Part shown: piece by piece, positions 38,355 to 46,420 of the stretch
Numbering within the stretch: position 1 is the first letter of the stretch
Layout of the letters: each line of letters begins with the position of its first letter
DNA from: Tistlia sp040905785
GTDB taxonomy: Bacteria; Pseudomonadota; Alphaproteobacteria; Kiloniellales; DSM-21159
Reading direction: 5' to 3'
DNA: 64,000 nt
Assembly (NCBI RefSeq): GCF_040905785.1
Contig: NZ_JBBDQW010000005.1
Coordinates: 62,001 to 126,000 of the forward strand
The notes under the pieces: generated by a model
The model's input: the letters and a program-made list of their open reading frames with translations, nothing else
Databases searched by the model: none
What the model was told of the DNA's origin: nothing
Position numbers and translations under genes: made by a program

Positions 38355-39113
38355 CTAGCCTCGGCCGACGAAGGGCATCTTGGTCGCCATCACGGTCATG
38401 AACAGCACGTTGGCCTCGAGCGGCAGGCTCGCCATGTGGACCACGGCGTCGGCCACGTGCTGCACGTCCATGCGCGGCTCGGGCTTCTTCGAGCCGTCGG
38501 CCTGGGGCACGCCCTCGGTCATGCGCGCGGTCATGTCGGTGGCGGCGTTGCCGATGTCGATCTGGCCGCAGGCGATGTCGTAGACCCGCCCGTCCAGCGC
38601 GGTCGCCTTGGTAAGACCGGTGATGGCGTGCTTGGTCGCCGTGTAGGGCGCCGAGAAGGGCCGCGGCGCATAGGCCGAGATCGAGCCATTGTTGATGATC
38701 CGGCCGCCGCGCGGATCCTGGTCCTTCATGATCCGGAAGGCCTCCTGGGTGCAGAGGAAGGCGCCGGTCAGGTTGACGTCGACCGTGGCCTGCCACTGCG
38801 CGTAGCTGAGGTCCTCGAGCGGGATCGCGGGCGTGCCCATGCCGGCGTTGTTGAACAGCAGGTCGAGCCGCCCGTACTCCTGCCTGGCGCGCGCGAAGAG
38901 GGCCGCCACCGAGTCGGGCTTGCCGATGTCGCTCGGCACCGCCAGCGACCGTCCGCCCTTGGCCGTGCCGGCCTCCACGGTCGCCTGCAGCGCGTCCTCG
39001 CGGCGCCCCGCCAGGACCACGGCGTAGCCCGCCTCCATCAGGCTCAGGGCGACCGCCCGTCCGATGCCGCTGCCCGCGCCCGTGACCAGGGCGACCTTTC
39101 CCGTTTCCGCCAT
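38355..39113 (-). CDS. SDR family oxidoreductase
   Basis: Classical short-chain dehydrogenase of 252 residues with TGAGSGIGRAVALSLM (cofactor), LLFNNAGMG, NGSISAY with the catalytic Ser, and PYTATKHAITGLTKA with Tyr and Lys. The Arg-containing loop after the second strand (AGRREDALQ) suggests a preference for NADP. The lengths of all segments are normal. It is divergent from the aldolase gene at 39294 and could share its promoter region. The substrate is unknown. Confidence 0.94.
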   Translation of the reverse strand: MAETGKVALVTGAGSGIGRAVALSLMEAGYAVVLAGRREDALQATVEAGTAKGGRSLAVPSDIGKPDSVAALFARARQEYGRLDLLFNNAGMGTPAIPLEDLSYAQWQATVDVNLTGAFLCTQEAFRIMKDQDPRGGRIINNGSISAYAPRPFSAPYTATKHAITGLTKATALDGRVYDIACGQIDIGNAATDMTARMTEGVPQADGSKKPEPRMDVQHVADAVVHMASLPLEANVLFMTVMATKMPFVGRG

Positions 39114-39293
39114 CTCCTTCTCCTCCCCTGTGGTTGCGCCGCTCCCGCTCGGGAGCGGTTCGACCTTCGCACAGCTATACCCCAGGATACCGTCCGGATC
39201 GAAGGCCGGCGCGTGCAGGGCCGCCGTGCGCCGCTCGACAGGAGCCTGCCGCTTTCGCTAAAGGGAGGCCGGGACGGCAAGGAGGGCGAGGCC

Positions 39294-39953
39294 ATGCAGG
39301 GGGCCGAGGCGGCGCTGCGCCAGGAGATCGTCGCGACCTGCCGCAGGATGACCGCGCTCGGCATCAACCACGGCACCTCCGGCAACGTCAGTGCGCGCTG
39401 GCGGGACGGCCTGCTGGTGACCCCGAGCGGCCTCGACTACGAGACCATGGCGCCCGCGGACATCGTCTTCATGAAGATGGACGGCAGCCACGAGCACGCC
39501 CTGGCGCCCTCCTCCGAGTGGCGATTCCACCGCGACATCCTGGCGACCCGCGGCGACGTCAACGCCGTGGTCCATGCCCCCCCGACCTACTGCACCGCGC
39601 TCTCCATGACCGGCCGCGACATCCCGGCCGTGCACTACATGATCGCCTCCGCCGGCGGCCCGACCGTGCGCTGCGCGCCCTACAGGACCTTCGGCACGGA
39701 GGCGCTGTCGCGGCAGGCGCTCGAAGCGCTGGAGGGGCGCCTCGCCTGCCTGCTGTCCAACCACGGCATGATCGCCTGCGGCGCCACCCTGCAGAAGGCG
39801 CTGTGGCTGGCCGGCGAACTGGAGACCCTGGCTCGGCAGTATGCCGTCGCCCTGCAGCTCGGCACGCCGCTCAACGTTCTGCCGGACGAGGAGATCGCGC
39901 GCGTCGTCGAGAAGTTCAGGTCCTACGGCCCCCACCCGAAGGGGGGCCGCTGA
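39294..39953 (+). CDS. Class II aldolase/adducin family protein (OtnC / fuculose-phosphate aldolase-like)
   Basis: A zinc aldolase-fold protein of 219 residues. The sugar-phosphate binding loop is NHGTSGNVSARW, the proton-donor Glu is in APSSEWRFHRDI, and the zinc histidines are in VVHAPPTYCTAL and LLSNHGMIACG. Relatives are L-fuculose-1-phosphate aldolase and OtnC, which decarboxylates 3-oxo-tetronate 4-phosphate. The denD and hyi genes 2-4 kb away support OtnC, but the gene is in a separate unit and OtnK is missing. The ATG at 39294 follows GGAGGGCGAGGCC. Confidence 0.88.
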   Translation: MQGAEAALRQEIVATCRRMTALGINHGTSGNVSARWRDGLLVTPSGLDYETMAPADIVFMKMDGSHEHALAPSSEWRFHRDILATRGDVNAVVHAPPTYCTALSMTGRDIPAVHYMIASAGGPTVRCAPYRTFGTEALSRQALEALEGRLACLLSNHGMIACGATLQKALWLAGELETLARQYAVALQLGTPLNVLPDEEIARVVEKFRSYGPHPKGGR

Positions 39954-40030
39954 CCGGTTGGGCGGAGCGCCAGCCGGTCTCCGGTGTCGCTCGTCCGGAC
40001 AAGCCCTCTCAGAACGGGCACCCCGCCCTT

Positions 40031-40219
40031 CTATCCCTTGGACTTCACGTACCGGAGCGGATCGAGGAGCGTTCCAAACTCGCAGAATCGCATCACGCTG
40101 GGCTTGTCGACTCGCGCGAGGACACAGACGTCCCCCCGCTTCTCGACGATGCGCCACTGGCGCCGGGGCGGCCTGGCATCGACATAGATGTGGCCGAGCT
40201 TGAAATCCTGTGCGCGCAT
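40031..40219 (-). CDS. Small hypothetical protein
   Basis: A protein of 62 residues if started at the ATG at 40219 (RAQDFKLGHIYVDARPPRRQ); a frame extension reaches 40264. It is a compact, mostly beta, basic protein (QWRIVEKRGDVCVLARVDKPSVMRFCEF). The codon pattern is more gene-like than in the surrounding 600 bp, and AAAGGAGCCGCTGCCA ahead of the ATG supplies a ribosome-binding site. No function can be assigned. Confidence 0.6.
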   Translation of the reverse strand: MRAQDFKLGHIYVDARPPRRQWRIVEKRGDVCVLARVDKPSVMRFCEFGTLLDPLRYVKSKG

Positions 40220-40580
40220 TGGCAGCGGCTCCTTTGAACAAGGGTCTTGGACCGCGGCCCTCATTGCGGCCGCGGCGGCGAGTGCGCGCAGGAACGTCGA
40301 ACGCCTGGATCTGCTCGCCCCCGGCAGGGGGCGACGGCCGCGACCGCGAGGAGCAGCGGCACGCGTCGCGCCGCCACTGAGGCCGGCGCTCGGTCGTGCC
40401 CGCTTCGATCGTTCCCGAGGGCGCGATCATGCCAGCCTCGGCGCCGGCTTTGTAGGAGGGAAGGCAGGCCAAGGCGTCGGGCCCGACAGCGGCCCTTGCT
40501 CCGGCTCGCCGCTCCAGGCAGTTACTGGGCGGACAAGGACCGGGGCTGACAAGCGAGCCTAGGCATGAAAGGGTCCGGGG
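40220..40580. other. Intergenic region, no gene seen
   Basis: 361 bp of GC-rich DNA between the small hypothetical gene and the methyltransferase. No RNA gene, repeat or convincing small reading frame is visible; open frames on both strands are compositional shadows. The promoter of the methyltransferase must lie here. Confidence 0.5.
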
Positions 40581-41459
40581 ATGAGCAGACGGCAGAGCGC
40601 GGCGAAGGATATCGGGACCTGGCAGGAGGAATCCTTCGGCCAGGTCGAGACGGTCGAGCGAGCCTGTCCCCTGTGCCGGGACGACAACTGCGCAACGCCG
40701 CCGAGCCGCTTCTCCCTGGGCCGCTGGGTCGTCAAGGACTGCGCGACCTGCGGCTTCACCTACATCACCTCCGCGCCGGTCTACGGCGCGCTGAGCGAGA
40801 CCATGAGCTGGGAGAAGTCGGCAGGCCTGGAGGCCGAGTGGCGCGAGGCGACCTGGGGCATCCAGAACACCCTGGACCGGCGGACCCGCTGGCGCATGCG
40901 TCTATTTCCGCGCAAGAAGATGCCGGCGTTGCTCGCGCGCTTCGCCCGGCCGGGGCCGGTGGTCGATCTCGGCTGCGGCCAGGGCGCCCAGCTCGAGGGC
41001 CTGGCGGAGGGCTTCGTGCCCCACGGCATCGAGATCTCGGCGGCCGCCGCGGCGAAGGCGGACCGCCGTTTCTCGCAGCGCGGTGGCCATGCGGTCGCCG
41101 CCCCCTGCCTGGAGGGCCTGCGCGCCTTTCCCGACGGCCACTTCACCGGTGCGACCCTGCGATCCTACCTGGAGCACGAGTTGCATCCGTCCGAGGTCCT
41201 GAGCGAGCTGCACCGGGTCATGGCGGACGACGGCGTGGTCATCGTCAAGGTACCGAACTATGGCTCCTGGAACCGCCGGCTGACCGGCAAGCGCTGGTGC
41301 GGCTTCCGCCATCCGGACCACCTGAACTACTTCACGCCGGCGAGCTTGGCGGAGATGGCACGGCGCTGCGGCTTCAGCGCCTGGCAGGGCCTCGGCTGGC
41401 GCCTGCCGACCAGCGACAACATGTGGGCGATCCTGCGGAAGCAGGCGATCCCGCGCTAG
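40581..41459 (+). CDS. Class I SAM-dependent methyltransferase with N-terminal zinc ribbon
   Basis: A methyltransferase of 292 residues. Residues 29-60 carry two Cys pairs (CPLC and CATC) forming a zinc-ribbon-like knuckle, a layout seen in the Methyltransf_13/Methyltransf_23 group. The SAM motif I is VVDLGCGQGAQLEGL, and the acidic motif II position is HGIEIS. The C-terminal half (DDGVVIVKVPNYGSWNRRLTGKRWCGFRHPDHLNYFTPASL) matches enzymes that methylate small molecules or peptides. It lies 447 bp upstream of the RiPP-like operon and on the same strand. By analogy with cytosolic peptide methyltransferases in MNIO clusters it may modify the same product; this is inference. Confidence 0.85.
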   Translation: MSRRQSAAKDIGTWQEESFGQVETVERACPLCRDDNCATPPSRFSLGRWVVKDCATCGFTYITSAPVYGALSETMSWEKSAGLEAEWREATWGIQNTLDRRTRWRMRLFPRKKMPALLARFARPGPVVDLGCGQGAQLEGLAEGFVPHGIEISAAAAAKADRRFSQRGGHAVAAPCLEGLRAFPDGHFTGATLRSYLEHELHPSEVLSELHRVMADDGVVIVKVPNYGSWNRRLTGKRWCGFRHPDHLNYFTPASLAEMARRCGFSAWQGLGWRLPTSDNMWAILRKQAIPR

Positions 41460-41906
41460 GCTGCCGCTTTACCGCGCGTGGCCAGAAACAGGTGTGCCGT
41501 CCCCTGTAGAGCATTTACCGACCAGCTCCCCCGGTCGCCGCCACCACGGAGCTGGCGACCGCGACGAGGGCCAGCGCGCGACCAGCCGCTTCCCGAGTCT
41601 CTTTGCGAGCGCGCCAAGTACGATACCGACAACCCGCTCGGCGGTCGCGCCGTGCGCTGGACAGCCGCTCTACGGCGCGACGGCAGAGCAAGGGGGGCGT
41701 CCCCGGGCCGACACGAGCGGCGATGCCGGGCCGTTGTCACCGAGTGCTTTGCCACCGGTGTGAGAGGGCATGTGTGCGCAAATTCTGGACTCGCGAGAGC
41801 AAACGGCTCACACTTCCTCACTCTATGTGTGCAGTTGGAACGTCTACCTCGACAAGACCACCGGACCTGAACATGGCGAAAACCGCGTAAGCAAGGAGGC
41901 CATCCG
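41460..41906. other. Leader region of the RiPP-like operon
   Basis: 447 bp without a convincing gene. GC falls in the last 150 bp (TTCTGGACTCGCGAGAGCAAACGG onward), which is where the operon promoter is most likely. Several short frames overlap here, but none has both a ribosome-binding site and a plausible composition. No terminator hairpin is obvious after the methyltransferase. Confidence 0.5.
41893..41899 (+). promoter_or_regulatory. Consensus Shine-Dalgarno of the 61-residue peptide gene
   Basis: AAGGAGG, seven bases before the ATG at 41907, is a full consensus ribosome-binding site. Most genes in this window have weak or partial sites, so this peptide is expected to be made in large amounts, as for a RiPP precursor. 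Confidence 0.85.
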
Positions 41907-42092
41907 ATGGGCGCCGAAGGCAAAGAGATTTCCATCAGCTTCAAGACGACGATCGTTCCGTCGAAAGATCTGCCGAAGAATCTCCGCGAGCGCGAGGGAC
42001 AGGCGCGCGAAGGCGTCTTCGGCGTGCAGGAGCTCGAGATCGGCGGCGAGCATTTCGTTGCCGTCTTCGGCCGCACCCACGTGGAGTTCTGA
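41907..42092 (+). CDS. Small peptide, candidate RiPP precursor
   Basis: A peptide of 61 residues without Cys. The N-terminal 45 residues are charged and helical in part (KDLPKNLREREGQAREGVF); a possible leader end QELEIGG at residues 41-47 resembles a double-glycine site. The remaining 14 residues are EHFVAVFGRTHVEF, hydrophobic with one Arg, two His and a C-terminal Phe. It is the first gene ahead of a run of peptide-modification genes and has a consensus ribosome-binding site. Arg56 would be a target for the arginase-like enzyme at 45488, and the aromatic or C-terminal residues for the radical SAM and MNIO enzymes. Precursor status is an inference; no homolog is known to me. Confidence 0.65.
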   Translation: MGAEGKEISISFKTTIVPSKDLPKNLREREGQAREGVFGVQELEIGGEHFVAVFGRTHVEF

Positions 42093-42142
42093 GACCGACC
42101 ATCGCCTGGCGGCGGCCATGTCTGGCTGGCTGGCAGGGCACG

Positions 42143-42415
42143 GTGGGGAACGGTTCCCAGATGCAGGTTTCGACATACGGGTTGAAGCGTGACGCGCGTT
42201 TCATACGCGATCTCGACTATGTCTTCGTCGACGTCGGAGGCCGTCTGTACCGGCTCGACGCGGAGCGCTTCGACGGGTTGCGGGTCGCCTGCCTGAGAGG
42301 CCTGCATCCGGCCGAACTGGCCGAGGTTTCCGCACTGGTCGAGCCGTGTGCGAGCCGCGAAGCAGCCGAGCGGAGTTTTCGTGAGCAGGAACTCGCCGCG
42401 CTCCAGCACCCCTGA
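42143..42415 (+). CDS. Small PqqD/RRE-like protein
   Basis: A protein of 90 residues from the GTG at 42143, or 84 from the ATG at 42161 (MQVSTYGLKRDARF). The strand-turn-strand-helix pattern VFVDVGGRLYRLDAERFDGLRVACL resembles PqqD-type RiPP recognition elements, which hold the leader peptide for the modifying enzymes. The family call is by shape only and is tentative. It lies directly between the candidate precursor and the first radical SAM gene, whose start it overlaps, which is where such a recognition protein is usually found. Confidence 0.55.
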   Translation: MGNGSQMQVSTYGLKRDARFIRDLDYVFVDVGGRLYRLDAERFDGLRVACLRGLHPAELAEVSALVEPCASREAAERSFREQELAALQHP

Positions 42416-44042
42416 GCGGGGGCAACCGTTGCGCGTCGCCATGGTGGCCTGTCCCTATGGCGACGGTCCGGAGCGGGTGCCGCCGCTCGGTGCGATGAGC
42501 GTGCTGGCCTACGTCCAGGACGCCCTAGGCCCGTGGGTCCAAACGCATCTGTTCGACTTCTCCGGCTACCCGCGCTCAAGCCAGGCTGCGCTCGCCCGGA
42601 TCGCAGCCTGGCAGCCACAAGTTGTCGGCGTGCCGATCTATTCCAGCCAGGTCGCGATCGTTGACGACTGGGTGGCCCAGCTGCGCGCGCGGCTACCGGC
42701 GGCGGTGTTCGTCGCCGGCGGGCCGCACCCAACGCTCACCACCGAGACCTTCCTGCGGCGCCGCACGCACCTCTTCGACGCCATCGTCCGCGGCGACGGC
42801 GAGCGACCCTTCGTCGCGATCCTCGATCGCGTGGCCGCCGGCTGCCGCCGCTTCGAGGTGCCGGGCGTCAGCTACGTGGCCGCCGACGGAGGGATCGTCG
42901 AGATGCCGGACGGCGAGCAGCTCGCGCCGGACGCGATGGCCGACCCCTTCAGCGTGCCGATCACCCACGCCAATGCGCCGCTGGTCTTCACCGACCGGCG
43001 GACGGGTCGGCAGCGCTCGGCGGTCGCGCTCGTCTCCAGCCGAAGCTGCCCGCTGAAGTGCAGCTTCTGCGCCATCATCGCCATGCCGGGCAAATGGCGC
43101 TCCGTGCCCGACGACACGCTGCTCGCCTGGCTCTGCGCCGAGCATGCGCGCGCGCCCTTCGAGCACATCTACTTCATGGACGCCAACTTCTTCGTCGTGC
43201 CGCGGCGCGTGCGCGGGCTCTCCTCCGCTATCGCCGAGCGCCTGCCCGGCGTCACCTGGAGTGCGTCCTCCACCGTCGGCATGCTGCTGAAGCTGGAAGC
43301 CGACCTCCCCCTCCTGGCACGCCAGGGGCTGCGCATGGTCGAGATGGGAATCGAGGCGGCGTCGGACGACCAGCTCGCCTTTCTCAACAAGCGGTCGAGC
43401 GTCGCGACCAACCGCCAGGCGGTGCGCGCGCTGCAGCGCAACGGCATCGACATCGGCATCGACTTCATCATGTTCAATCCGGACCAGACCCTGGCCGACC
43501 TGGAGGCCAACGTCGCCTTCTTCCGCGACTGCGACCTCACCCTGCACGAGGATTTCGGCCACCTGTTCAACGGTCTGACGCTCTATCCCGGCACGCCGCT
43601 GCGCCGCACGTACGAGCAGCGGCTGGGGGCCAGCTTCGACCCGGACAGGCTGCCGGTCGTCGATCCACTGTTCCGCGACCCGCAGGTCCAGGCCGTCTAC
43701 CGGGCCTTCACCGGCCCCTTCCGGCGCCGCTACATGCGCCGAGTCGAGCGCTTGCGCGACGCCGCCCGCGCCGCCGCCCGGCGGCTCGCCGACACCGATT
43801 CCGGGCGGGCGCAGCGCTTGCGGCTCGAAGCGATCCGTATTCACCACGTGCCCTTGAAGGTGCTGCAGCAGCTCTGCCGCGCCGAAGCGGGGGCGCCATT
43901 GGAAAGCGCCGTGCCGCTGCTGGCCGGCTGGAACGCCTACGAGCGGCGGGTCCGGGCGCTGTGCGGGGCGGCGACCGCCGAAGCCGAGCCGGCGGCCGCC
44001 CAGCGCCCGGCCGCCGCAAGGCTGGAGGCCGGCGCGGAATGA
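42381..44042 (+). CDS. B12-binding radical SAM enzyme
   Basis: A radical SAM protein of 553 residues from the GTG at 42381, chosen because CGGAG lies six bases ahead; GTG 42348 or TTG 42429 are alternatives. Residues 18-170 form a B12-binding Rossmann domain (AMVACPYGDGPERVPPLGAMSVLAY, then VVGVPIYSS and VFVAGGPHPTL). The 4Fe-4S motif is C223xxxC227xxC230 in SRSCPLKCSFCAI. The barrel continues with FMDANFFVVPRR and VEMGIEAASDDQL. Cobalamin-dependent members add methyl groups to unactivated carbons or join C-C bonds in peptides; ApyD in a described MNIO cluster is one example. Its stop overlaps the MNIO start (ATGA). Confidence 0.92.
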   Translation: MSRNSPRSSTPERGQPLRVAMVACPYGDGPERVPPLGAMSVLAYVQDALGPWVQTHLFDFSGYPRSSQAALARIAAWQPQVVGVPIYSSQVAIVDDWVAQLRARLPAAVFVAGGPHPTLTTETFLRRRTHLFDAIVRGDGERPFVAILDRVAAGCRRFEVPGVSYVAADGGIVEMPDGEQLAPDAMADPFSVPITHANAPLVFTDRRTGRQRSAVALVSSRSCPLKCSFCAIIAMPGKWRSVPDDTLLAWLCAEHARAPFEHIYFMDANFFVVPRRVRGLSSAIAERLPGVTWSASSTVGMLLKLEADLPLLARQGLRMVEMGIEAASDDQLAFLNKRSSVATNRQAVRALQRNGIDIGIDFIMFNPDQTLADLEANVAFFRDCDLTLHEDFGHLFNGLTLYPGTPLRRTYEQRLGASFDPDRLPVVDPLFRDPQVQAVYRAFTGPFRRRYMRRVERLRDAARAAARRLADTDSGRAQRLRLEAIRIHHVPLKVLQQLCRAEAGAPLESAVPLLAGWNAYERRVRALCGAATAEAEPAAAQRPAAARLEAGAE

Positions 44043-44884
44043 AGCTGGGCCTCGGAGTGAGCGCGGCAGAGGCCGCCAACCTGCTTGCAGACCGCGCCGA
44101 GGGCCGCTTGCCGGCGCGCGCGATCGACTTCGTCAACATCGGCTGCCGGGCCGACGAGGCGCTGCCCGAGCGGCTGGGCGCAGGGCTGGCGCAAGCGGGC
44201 CTGCCGGTCCTGCTGCATGCCGTCGAACTCAATCTGCCGACCTCGGTGCCGGCCGATCTGCTGGCGCGTCTGCGCGCCCAGGCCGATCGGCTGGGGGCCC
44301 GCTGGGTGGAGCAGGACCTCGGGGTCTGGCTGTGGGACGGCATGTACCTGGGCGCCCATCTCCTCAACCCGATCGAGGACGCGGCGACCGTGACGGCGAT
44401 CGCCGAGAACGTGGCCGGGTGTGCCGAGGCGCTGGGCCGGCCGATGATGATCGAGAATCCCCCAGTATACTATCGCTGCGGCGAGCTCGACCTGTTCGTG
44501 ATGCTGGCCGAGGTGGCGCGGCGGTCGGGCGCGGGGATCGTGATGGATGTCGGCCACCTGATCGGCTATGGGGTCAATGCGGAGCGGACCGCGGTCCTGC
44601 CGCCGGACGACTGGCCCGGCTGGCCGCAGGTCGTCGAGCTGCACTTCTCCGGATCCGAACGCATTCAGGTCAAGGGGCGGGACGTGTGGATCGACCGCCA
44701 CGACATGCGCTTCGGGGACGAGTTGCTGGACTGCGGCCGGCGGATCGCACAGCGGGTACCGCCGGAGACGCTGGTCTGCCTGGAGTTGGACGGAGCTTCG
44801 CCCGAGATCGTGGACGCGAACATCGCCGCCGTGCGCGAGCAGGTGATCGCGCCGGCCGCGGAGGCCGCTCGTGCCTGCGCCTGA
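44039..44884 (+). CDS. MNIO (DUF692) multinuclear iron oxidative enzyme
   Basis: A TIM-barrel protein of 281 residues in the DUF692/MNIO family, iron oxygenases that rewrite RiPP residues (for example Cys to oxazolone-thioamide in MbnB, or C-terminal Asp to aminopyruvate in ApyH). The expected metal ligands are all visible: His60 (LLHAVEL), Glu91 (WVEQDLG), Asn140 (IENPPVYY), Asp170 (VMDVGHL), His202 (ELHFSGS), His221 (IDRHDM) and Glu249 (CLELDG). The usual HSHP segment is replaced by RHDMRF, and DVNN by DVGH, so it is a divergent branch. It overlaps the preceding gene by 4 bp and the probable partner by 14 bp. Confidence 0.9.
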   Translation: MKLGLGVSAAEAANLLADRAEGRLPARAIDFVNIGCRADEALPERLGAGLAQAGLPVLLHAVELNLPTSVPADLLARLRAQADRLGARWVEQDLGVWLWDGMYLGAHLLNPIEDAATVTAIAENVAGCAEALGRPMMIENPPVYYRCGELDLFVMLAEVARRSGAGIVMDVGHLIGYGVNAERTAVLPPDDWPGWPQVVELHFSGSERIQVKGRDVWIDRHDMRFGDELLDCGRRIAQRVPPETLVCLELDGASPEIVDANIAAVREQVIAPAAEAARACA

Positions 44885-45491
44885 GGCGCACGAGCGCCTG
44901 CTGCTCGGCTTCTACCGGCGCACGCCGCCGGCCGCCGTGGTCGGTCGCGACGACGAGGCGCGCTGGTGGATCGAAAGCGACCGGCGCGTCCTCGACGTCT
45001 CGCGGCTGTGCTGGCGCTTCTGGCCGCTGACCTGCGCGCTCGGGTGCGCCTTCGCCGGCCCCGACTCGCTCCTGCAGGTCGCCGCCCGCCTGCCCGAGGT
45101 TCGCCGCCGCGCGCCGGACGTCGATAACGCGGTGCGGCTGAGCCTGCTGGAATGGTGCCGCGAGGCCGAGCCGCCCTACCTGGCCGAGCTGCACGCCTAC
45201 GAGTCCGCGACGCGCGACCTGGCCGACGGGCTGCGCCCGGCCACGGACGCAGAGCGGGCCCGGCTGCCGCTCGAGGAACCGGATCAGGCGGCCTGGTGCC
45301 TGGACACCACGATCGACCTTCCCGTCTACCTGCGCGCTCTCGGCCACTACGCGCGGCTGAATGCGCCGCCGGCGTTGATCCGTGCGCTCGACCCGCCGGC
45401 CTGCCCGGGGTGGCTGGCCTTCTGGCGTCGCGAGGGCACCATGCGGATGGCCGACCTGGGAAACCGGGCCGATCGGAGCGACTCGAGATGA
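44871..45491 (+). CDS. Probable MNIO partner protein
   Basis: A protein of 206 residues starting with GTG at 44871, inside the MNIO gene. It is helical, and a central segment (LSLLEWCREAEPPYLAELHAYESATRDLADG) resembles the helical partner domain of MbnC/DUF2063-type proteins, which bind the leader and sit beside the MNIO active site. I cannot make a firm family match. Position immediately after the MNIO gene, with overlap, is where partner proteins occur in nearly all MNIO clusters. Confidence 0.6.
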   Translation: MPAPEAHERLLLGFYRRTPPAAVVGRDDEARWWIESDRRVLDVSRLCWRFWPLTCALGCAFAGPDSLLQVAARLPEVRRRAPDVDNAVRLSLLEWCREAEPPYLAELHAYESATRDLADGLRPATDAERARLPLEEPDQAAWCLDTTIDLPVYLRALGHYARLNAPPALIRALDPPACPGWLAFWRREGTMRMADLGNRADRSDSR

Positions 45492-46420
45492 CCGTGGCGC
45501 AGGCCGAGGCGGTGATCGAGGATCTCCTGCGGCCCTCGCAGGCGCGGCTGTTCGGGGCGCCAGCCTGGATGCCCGAGGGAACCTTCGACGTTGTCGCGCT
45601 CGGCGTTCCCTCAGATACCGGAAACCTTGGCTCGCCGCGCTCGGCCGCCGCCGGCGTGCCGGTGCTGCGTGGCGCCTCACGGATGTTCCCCTACCGGCTG
45701 GACGAGCACAAGCGCCCGGTCGGTTGGTACGACTACGAGCGCGCACGCCCGCTTCTGTCGGGAGTCCGGCTGGCCGACGCCGGCGACCTGATGATCGACC
45801 GCTACGACCCGACCGCGGCGCTGGACCGGCTGCCCGAGGTGCTGCGGGCGCTCAAGCGCACCGCGCGCCTGGTGCTGATCCTGGGGGGCGATCACGCAAT
45901 CACCCACTGGACAGCTGGGGCACTGCCGGACGACAGCCGGGTCGTCCTGTTCGACGCGCACGAGGACGCCACGGCGATCACCGGCCCGCTGCCGCATGCG
46001 GGCAACGTCGCGCGCTTCCTCGAGCGGCGCGCCAACGTCGCCAGCATCCTGCAGTACGGCCTGCGCGGCCTGGTGCCTGGCGACCGGGCCCCGCCGGCCC
46101 CCCACCGGGTCCTGTGTGCCGACGCGGATGCCCTCGCCGCCGCTTGCGTCCGGACGGCCGGCGCCGCGACCCTGCTCAGCATCGACGTCGACGTGATCTC
46201 GCCTGAGATCCTGCGCGCGGTGGCCGCGCCCTCTCCCGGCGGCCTGCATCCCCGCGAGCTGGCCGCCGCCGCCGCCGCCATCGGGCGTTCCGGCGGTCGG
46301 GTGCAGTATCTCGAGATCGCCGAGTTCGCCCCGGGCCCGAGCGAGGATCCCCTGGCCGCCATGACCTTGATGCAACTGGTTGTGCGCCTGCTCGACGCCT
46401 GCCTGGAAGCGCCGTCATGA
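45488..46420 (+). CDS. Arginase/agmatinase-fold enzyme, candidate peptide arginase
   Basis: An ureohydrolase of 310 residues. All six manganese ligands are present: His136 (GGDHAIT), Asp156, His158 and Asp160 (DAHED), and Asp233 and Asp235 (SIDVDV). The C-terminal AEFAPGPSEDP matches the ureohydrolase end motif. The N-terminal 100 residues (FDVVALGVPSDTGNLGSPRSAAAGVPVLR) are also family-like. In a RiPP context the precedent is OspR, which converts peptide Arg to ornithine. The candidate core contains a single Arg. A free agmatinase is possible but would not explain the tight coupling on both sides (ATGA overlaps). Confidence 0.88.
   Translation: MTVAQAEAVIEDLLRPSQARLFGAPAWMPEGTFDVVALGVPSDTGNLGSPRSAAAGVPVLRGASRMFPYRLDEHKRPVGWYDYERARPLLSGVRLADAGDLMIDRYDPTAALDRLPEVLRALKRTARLVLILGGDHAITHWTAGALPDDSRVVLFDAHEDATAITGPLPHAGNVARFLERRANVASILQYGLRGLVPGDRAPPAPHRVLCADADALAAACVRTAGAATLLSIDVDVISPEILRAVAAPSPGGLHPRELAAAAAAIGRSGGRVQYLEIAEFAPGPSEDPLAAMTLMQLVVRLLDACLEAPS

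Noticed and set aside
41809..41831. CACAC...GTGTG inverted repeat ahead of the peptide gene
   Set aside because: Arms of only 5 bp with a 13-bp spacer, which is expected by chance.
41770..42192. 140-residue open frame overlapping the candidate precursor
   Set aside because: Ser/Arg-rich, no ribosome-binding site, and overlaps the gene with the consensus site in another frame.
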